Part shown: piece after piece, positions 57,691 through 64,000 of the stretch | Position numbering within the stretch: position 1 is the first letter of the stretch | Layout: each line of letters begins with the position of its first letter | Assembly (NCBI RefSeq): GCF_037975245.1 | Contig: NC_092576.1 | Span: forward strand, 5,356,501 to 5,420,500 | DNA length: 64,000 bases | From: Apostichopus japonicus | Taxonomy: Eukaryota > Echinodermata > Holothuroidea > Aspidochirotida > Stichopodidae | Direction: 5' to 3' | The notes under the pieces: generated by a model | Told to the model about the DNA's origin: nothing | Databases searched by the model: none | What the model saw: the letters and a program-made list of their open reading frames with translations, nothing else | Translations under genes and position numbers: made by a program

Positions 57691-60070
57691 GTGTAAAGTT
57701 AAGCTATAATTTGAAATCTCGTGTGAATATTTTGGAGAAAAGGGGTATTTGATGACCTCATATACCATTGTGTGGGCATCGGATCACTCCAATCTTAACA
57801 TGAGGGTATAGATGAAGAGTAGTTCTACAATATATATGAATTTGAAGGATTTTCTATGAGGCCAATTGCAGATATAAACTCAGCCGCACATTCGATTTAT
57901 GTGTAAAGTTAAGCATTTTTAAATCTCTTGTGAATATGTTTGAGGAAGGGGTATTTGATGACGTCATATATCCTTGTGTGGGCATCGGATCACTCAAATC
58001 TTTACATGAGGGTATAGATGGAGAGTAGTTCTACAATATATATGAATTTGAAGGATTTTCTATAAGGCCAATTGCAGATATAGACTCAGCCGCACATTCG
58101 ATTTATGTGTAAAGTTAAGCATTTTGAAATCTCGTGTGCATATATTTGAGATAGGGGTATTTGATGACGTCATATATCCTTGTGTGGGCATCGGATCACT
58201 CCAATCTTAACATGAGGGTATAGATGAAGGGTAGTTCTACAATATATATGAATTTGAAGGATTTTCTATGAGGCCAATTGCAGATATAAACTCAGCCGCA
58301 CATTCGATTTATGTGTAAAGTTAAGCCTTAATTTGAACACACAATATTTTTAAGGAAGGGGTATTTGATGACGTCATATATCCTTGTGTGGGCATCGGAT
58401 CACTGAAATCTTTACATGAGGGCATAGATGAAGAATAGTTCTACAATATATATGACTTTGAAGGATTTTCTATGAGGCCAATTGCAGTTATAAACTCAGC
58501 CGCACATTCGATTTATGTGTAAAGTTAAGCCTTAATTTGAACACACAATATTTTTGAGGAAGGGGTATTTGACGACGTCATATATCCTTGTGTGGGCATC
58601 GGATCACTCCAATCTTAACATGAGGGTATAGATGAAGAGTAGTTCTACAATATATATGACTTTGAAGGATTTTCTATGAGGCCAATTGCTGATATAGACT
58701 CAGCCGCACATTCGATTTATGTGTAAAGTTAAGCATTTTGAAATCTCGTGTGAATATGTTTGAGGAAGGGGTATTTGATGACGTCATATATCCTTGTGTG
58801 GGCATCGGATCACACCAATCTTAACATGAGGGTATAGATGAAGGGTAGTTCTACAATATATATGAATTTGAAGGATTTTCTATGAGGCCAATTGCAGATA
58901 TAAACTCAGCCGCACATTCGATTTATGTGTAAAGTTAAGCCTTAATTTGAACACACAATATTTTTAAGGAAGGGGTATTTGATGACGTCATATATCCTTG
59001 TGTGGGCATCGGATCACTCCAATCTTAACATGAGGGTATAGATGAAGAGTAGTTCTACAATATATATGAATTTGAAGGATTTTCTATGAGGCCAATTGCA
59101 GATATAAACTCAGCCGCACATTCGATTTATGTGTAAAGTTAAGCATTTTGAAATCTCGTGTGAATATGTTTGAGGAAGGGGTATTTGATGACGTCATATA
59201 TCCTTGTGTGGGCATCGGATCACTCCAATCTTTACATGAGGGTATAGATGAAGAGTAGTTCTACAATATATATGAATTTGAAGGATTTTCTATGAGGCCA
59301 ATTGCAGATATAAACTCAGCCGCACATTCGATTTATGTGTAAAGTTAAGCCTTAATTTGAACACACAATATTTTTAAGGAAGGGGTATTTGATGACGTCA
59401 TATATCCTTGTGTGGGCATCGGATCACTGAAATCTTTACATTAGGGCATAGATGAAGAGTAGATCTACAATATATATGACTTTGAAGGATTTTCTATGAG
59501 GCCAATTGCAGATATAAACTCAGCCGCACATTCGATTTATGTGTAAAGTTAAGCCTTAATTTGAACACCCAATATTTTTAAGGAAGGGGTATTTGATGAC
59601 GTCATATATCCTTGTGTGGGCATCGGATCACTCCAATCTTAACATGAGGGTATAGATGAAGAGTACGTCTAAAAAATATATGAATTTGAAAGATTTTCTA
59701 TGAGGTCAATTGCAGATATAGACTCAGCCGCACATTCGAATTATATGTAAAGTTAAGCATTTTGAAATATCGTGTGAATATTTTTGTGAAGAAGGGGATT
59801 TGAAGATGTCATATATCCTTGTGTGGGCATCGGATCACTCCAATCTTAACATGAGGGTATAGATGAAGAGTAGTTCTACAATATATATGAATTGGAAAGA
59901 TTTTCTATGAGGCCAAATGCAGATATAGACTCAGCCGCACATCCGATGATTACTTTGAAATCTGTCGTAAATTGTTTTGGGGAAGGTGTATATGATGACG
60001 TCATATATCCTTTTTTGGCCGTGGATCATTCCAATCTTCACATGAGGGTCTGAGAAAAAGTAGTGCTACA
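57691..60070. repeat. 204/206-bp satellite array, about 12 units
   Basis: Units begin gtgtaaagttaagc at 57691, 57901, 58107, 58313, 58517, 58721, 58927, 59131, 59337, 59541 and about 59746, with a degenerate last unit. Two types alternate irregularly. Type A (cattttgaaatctcgtgtg) is 206 bases long and type B (cttaatttgaacacacaat) is 204. About nine units contain TGACGTCA, in the context gatgacgtcatatatcc. Confidence 0.95.
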
Positions 60071-60867
60071 ACATATGTTAATTTGATTATCAACTTTTGA
60101 AAAGCTGATGATACTTATCATTCCATATATTTTTTATTATTTTTTTATCAATTATGGTTACGTCTCCTCTTTTGTCATGGTGGTATAGAAAACTACAAGG
60201 GTATTTCGACAAAACATATACATGCACTCACTCGCTCAATTTTTATCTGGGAAAGAAAAGTCTATATTTACATCAGTCTCCTTTTCGACGCACACGTTGA
60301 CCCGTCCTCACATTCATTTTACGTTAAATAAAGATTCAGAATGGACGCCTTGCCCTCACAAAATTGAAATGATATTGGAATTAATTTATGATCTGTATAT
60401 GTTTCATGTTTCGGTTCACGTTTGTCCTCGAAAAGCGTCCAACGGTGATATTTCTTTACATCACGAAGCTAATATAGTTTGAGCCTGAAAAAAGGGGGAA
60501 AAATCAAATTGCCAAGTTATTTTAAATTGAGATAATTATTATTATTAATATTAAATGTAAAACTAATGTGCCTGTTGTCAGACTTATGATGAATAATGGC
60601 CATTACAAGACACCGTATTGCGCTTCGCTAGCCTGTCTAGTTGCACCAACGAGGTAAATGAATCATTTACCTCGTTGAGTTGCACATTTCGAGTATGCAC
60701 ACTCTAACTTCAACAATTGCTGTCACCTCTCATCGTTTGAAAACGCGGCTGAAAGTGCGGCTCACTTTACTGTGGTGTAATGCTGGTTCTAGTTTGTGAG
60801 GGCGATACTGTCTAGACCCAGTACACAAAGAGACGTAGCCTAGCTTACAACAGAATTTGATTTTTGG

Positions 60868-63545
60868 TTCCTTGCTTTAGCAAAAGGAACCTATGCAGTC
60901 AGGTTGGCGTGTGTGTGTATGTATGTATGTATGTATGTATGTATGCGTGTGTGTGTGTGTGTGTGTCTGTGACACTTGCTTGGGTACGCTCTATCTCAAT
61001 AAGGGAATGTTGGATTGAGGCCAAACTTGGACTATAGATCCACCATATGGAGAAGGTGTGCCCTATTGTTTCTGGTGCCCACAAAGGTCACCAAAGGTCA
61101 GTTATGGTCCAAAAACCGAAAATATTAAAACTGCAATAACTCCCAGTGCCAATGTGCGACAAGATTGATATTTTGGGACAAGTTGTGAACTGGTTAGGGG
61201 AGCATTTTCAAACTTAACGGTCATGTGATCCGAGGTCAACAAAGGTCAATTAATGATAAAAAACTAGTATTTTTGCGATAACTTGAGAACGAAATGTCCG
61301 TTAGGGTTGGGAGTTGCTTCAATGTAATCCAATTGTCGACCCGCACCTGGATGACCCTTGACCTCAATTTGACCTTTGTGACCTTTACATGTTTTTGGGG
61401 ATTTTTACAGTTTTGATGCTATTTTCAGATGTCAAAGGTACCTTCTGAACATAAATGTCAATAGGTTGACCCCGTGTGACCTTTATGTGCGAAGTTATAT
61501 GGGGTCAAAGTTTTTCGGTCGGAGTTAGGATGGTTGTACAGACTTGTCGTTTTGTTTTTTGGAATCAGGAGATTAAACTACATCTGAAACCAAGGTCAAA
61601 AGATCAAAGGTCACAATAGAAAAAATGTGCTTATTTTGGGAGGAAACGAGCAAAAAAGAAAATGTTTGGTTTTGATGCTAGATTTGGATACCAAAGGTAC
61701 CTTCCGATCAAAAATGTCAATGGGTTGACACCCGTGTGACCTTCGTGTGCGAAGTTATACAAGGTCAAAGTTAATTTTCAGACACTTAATGCAATAACTC
61801 CCAGTTCCAAGGTGTGACGTGGTTGATATTTTAGGACAAGTTGCAAATGGTATAGGGGAATATTTTCAAACTTAACGGTTATGTGATCCGAGGTAACCAA
61901 AGGTCAATTAATGTTAAAAAACTAGTATTTTGGGAGGAGAAAATGGGCAAAGAAAAAAATGTTTGAATTTGTATAGTTTGATGCTCTATTTAGGTCTCAC
62001 CGATCAAAAATGTCAATAAGTTGACCCAAGGTGACCATTGTATGTTAAGTTATATGAGGTCAAAGTTAATTTTCAGACATTTAGTGTAATAACTCCCAGT
62101 GCCAAGGTATTACACGGTTGATATTTTGGGACAAGTTGCAAATGGTATAGGGGAATATTTTCAAACATAACGGTCATGTGATCCGAGGTCACTAAAGGTC
62201 AATTAATGATAAAAAACTAGTATTTTTGCGATAACTTGAGAACAAATTGTCCGTTAGGGTTGGGAGTTGCTTCAATGTAATCCAATTGTCGACCCGCTTC
62301 TGGGTGACCCTTGACCTCAATTTGACCTCTGGTGACCTCTGGTGACCTTTTTGTGTTTTGTGGATTTTTAGTTTCGATGCTATTTTCAGATGTTAAAGGT
62401 ACCTTCTGATCATAAATGTCAATGGGTTGACCCCTGTGTGACCTTTGTGTGCGAAGTTATACGAGGTCAAAGTTAATTTTCAGACATTTAATGCAATAAC
62501 TCCCAGTTCCAAGGTGTGACACGGTTGATATTTTTGGAGTAGTTGCAAATGGTATAGGGTAATATTTTCAAACTTAACGGTCATGTGTTCCAAGGTCACC
62601 AAAGGTCAATTAATGATAAAAAACTAGTATTTTTGCGATAACTTGAGAACGAATTGTCAGTTAGGGTTGGGAGTTGCTTCTACGTAATCCAATTGTCCAC
62701 CCACATCTGGGTGACCCTTGACCTCAATTTGACCTCTGGTGACCTTTACGTGTTTTGGGGATTTTTACAGTTTCGATGCTATTTTCAGATGTTAAAGGTA
62801 CCTTCTGATCATAAATGTCAATAGGTTGACCCCTGGATGAGCTTTGTGTGTGAAGTTATAGGAGGTCAAAGTTAATTTTCAGACATTTCATGCAATAACT
62901 CCCAGTGCCAAGGTGTGACAATGTTGATTTTTTTGGACAAGTTGCGAATGGTATAGGGGAATATTTTCAAACTTAGCGGTCATGTGATCCAAGGTCACCA
63001 AAGGTCAGCTAATGTTAAAAAACTAGTATTTTGGGGGGAGAAAATGGGCAAAGAAAACATGTTTGAATTTTTACAGTTTTGATGCTCCGTTTAGGTCTCA
63101 CCGATCAAAAATGTCAATTGGTTGAACTACGGGTGACCTTTGTGTGTGAAGTTATGTATACAAGTTCAAAGTTAATTTTTAGACATTTAATGCAATTAAA
63201 TCCCAATGCCAAGGTGTGACACGGTTGATAATTTGGGACAAGTTGTGAATGGGGTGGTGGAACATTTTCAAACTTAAAGGTCATGTCATCTGTGGTCACC
63301 AATGTTATCATATCTGTTGACCCGCTTGTAGGTGACCTTATACTTCTTACATTTTCGACGCCATATTTAGATCTCAAAAGTGCCTTTTGATCAAAAATCC
63401 GATCACATTTTGTGATCACAAAAGTGTTGGCTATAGTGTTGGTTACTTTATGCGTACATGTAGGACCACAATTACTTGGACTATTTGAGCCCAATCTTGC
63501 TTGATAATATTATGTGTATTGTCATATACCCCAAGCAAGGAGCCA
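60868..63545. repeat. 2.7-kb AGGTCA-rich repeat element
   Basis: Contains several diverged copies of a roughly 300-400-base module (aataactcccagtgccaagg ... ggtcaccaaaggtcaattaa ... actagtatttt). GGTTCCTTGCTT at the left and its reverse complement AAGCAAGGAGCC at the right suggest loosely inverted ends. AGGTCA half-sites occur dozens of times, often as AGGTCA-N4-AGGTCA. A TATG/TG microsatellite lies at 60909-60966. No protein encoded. Confidence 0.75.
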
Positions 63546-63559
63546 CAGTGCCCTTGGGC

Positions 63560-64000
63560 TCTTGTTTAAAGTACGGAATTGATGTTACTATGGATTCACA
63601 TTTGGCAACCTTGTGTTAAACACTGTCGTTTTTGGAAATAGATGGTAAGTTGTAGGTTAGTGTCAGTAGGCTAGCTCTAAGTTTCGTTTTTACATAGCCT
63701 AGGCGTATGCTGCATTAGGTTGTAACGAAGTCATAGTAAGCTTGTGTACTGGCTAGTCTAACCGATCTACGACTGGAGTAAAGGTCTGTTGTGTGCTACG
63801 TGTAATTTGGTAATCCTTGTGCAGCTTTGATATGGTATGTTTATTTCATTTATATGGCTCATAAATTGGCAATATGAACAGTAGCTATGGTTGTATTATC
63901 GTGAATTTCATATGTAATTCCTCATAGCTTAGTAATATTGATTCTAGCTACTATACTTGCTGAACTTGGCTTTGAAAAGTGAAGATGCTAATACAATTTA
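63560..64000. other. Window end, no feature seen
   Basis: AT-rich DNA without an open frame or repeat that I can support. Confidence 0.4.

Noticed and set aside
57691-60070. Centromeric satellite
   Set aside because: Only about 12 units, with unique sequence on both sides; nothing in the window supports a centromere.

Overview
The window is metazoan nuclear DNA: AT-rich, intron-rich, with long (AT)n microsatellites and a dense mix of decayed transposons. An echinoderm, possibly a sea cucumber, is my best guess from the repeat styles (AGGTCA-rich repeats, Penelope-like, CR1-like and P-element-like copies) and from the Ig-receptor locus. This is inference; no marker gene fixes the taxon. There are no bacterial operons and no CRISPR.

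Left part (about 3.5-31 kb): an immunoglobulin-superfamily receptor locus on the + strand. Fourteen exons joined by phase-compatible GT-AG introns (3567-19131) give a 659-residue type I membrane protein: signal peptide, three Ig-like domains, a poly-valine transmembrane helix followed by RRRR, and about 285 cytoplasmic residues that I do not recognise. A second Ig gene starts at 24079. Two paralogous sets of cytoplasmic-tail exons (23711-23933 and 30407-30839) show that the locus has been tandemly duplicated. Its introns hold a CR1-like LINE with the reverse-transcriptase core deleted, two tRNA-derived SINEs, minisatellites, and an inverted Penelope-like element whose arms each carry a hammerhead-ribozyme-like motif. 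A P-element transposase relic lies upstream.

Middle part (about 31-40 kb): a small gene with paired Cys/His motifs, broken by one in-frame stop, and a truncated Ty3/Gypsy element with one 1,087-bp LTR and a tRNA-Leu primer-binding site.

45.4-50 kb: the most unusual coding region. One long minus-strand reading frame, broken by one frameshift and one stop, joins a PHD finger, a USP-type deubiquitinase, a MULE-like DDE transposase core and a C-terminal Ulp1/SUMO-type protease. I read it as a large DNA transposon, or a domesticated derivative, carrying two cysteine proteases aimed at ubiquitin-like modifiers.

Right part (50-64 kb): no host gene seen. It holds at least four non-autonomous DNA transposons, three with exact 8-bp target-site duplications, and two nested inside others. 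There is also a foldback element with a minisatellite core, a 204/206-bp satellite carrying a TGACGTCA palindrome in most units, and a 2.7-kb repeat full of AGGTCA half-sites.
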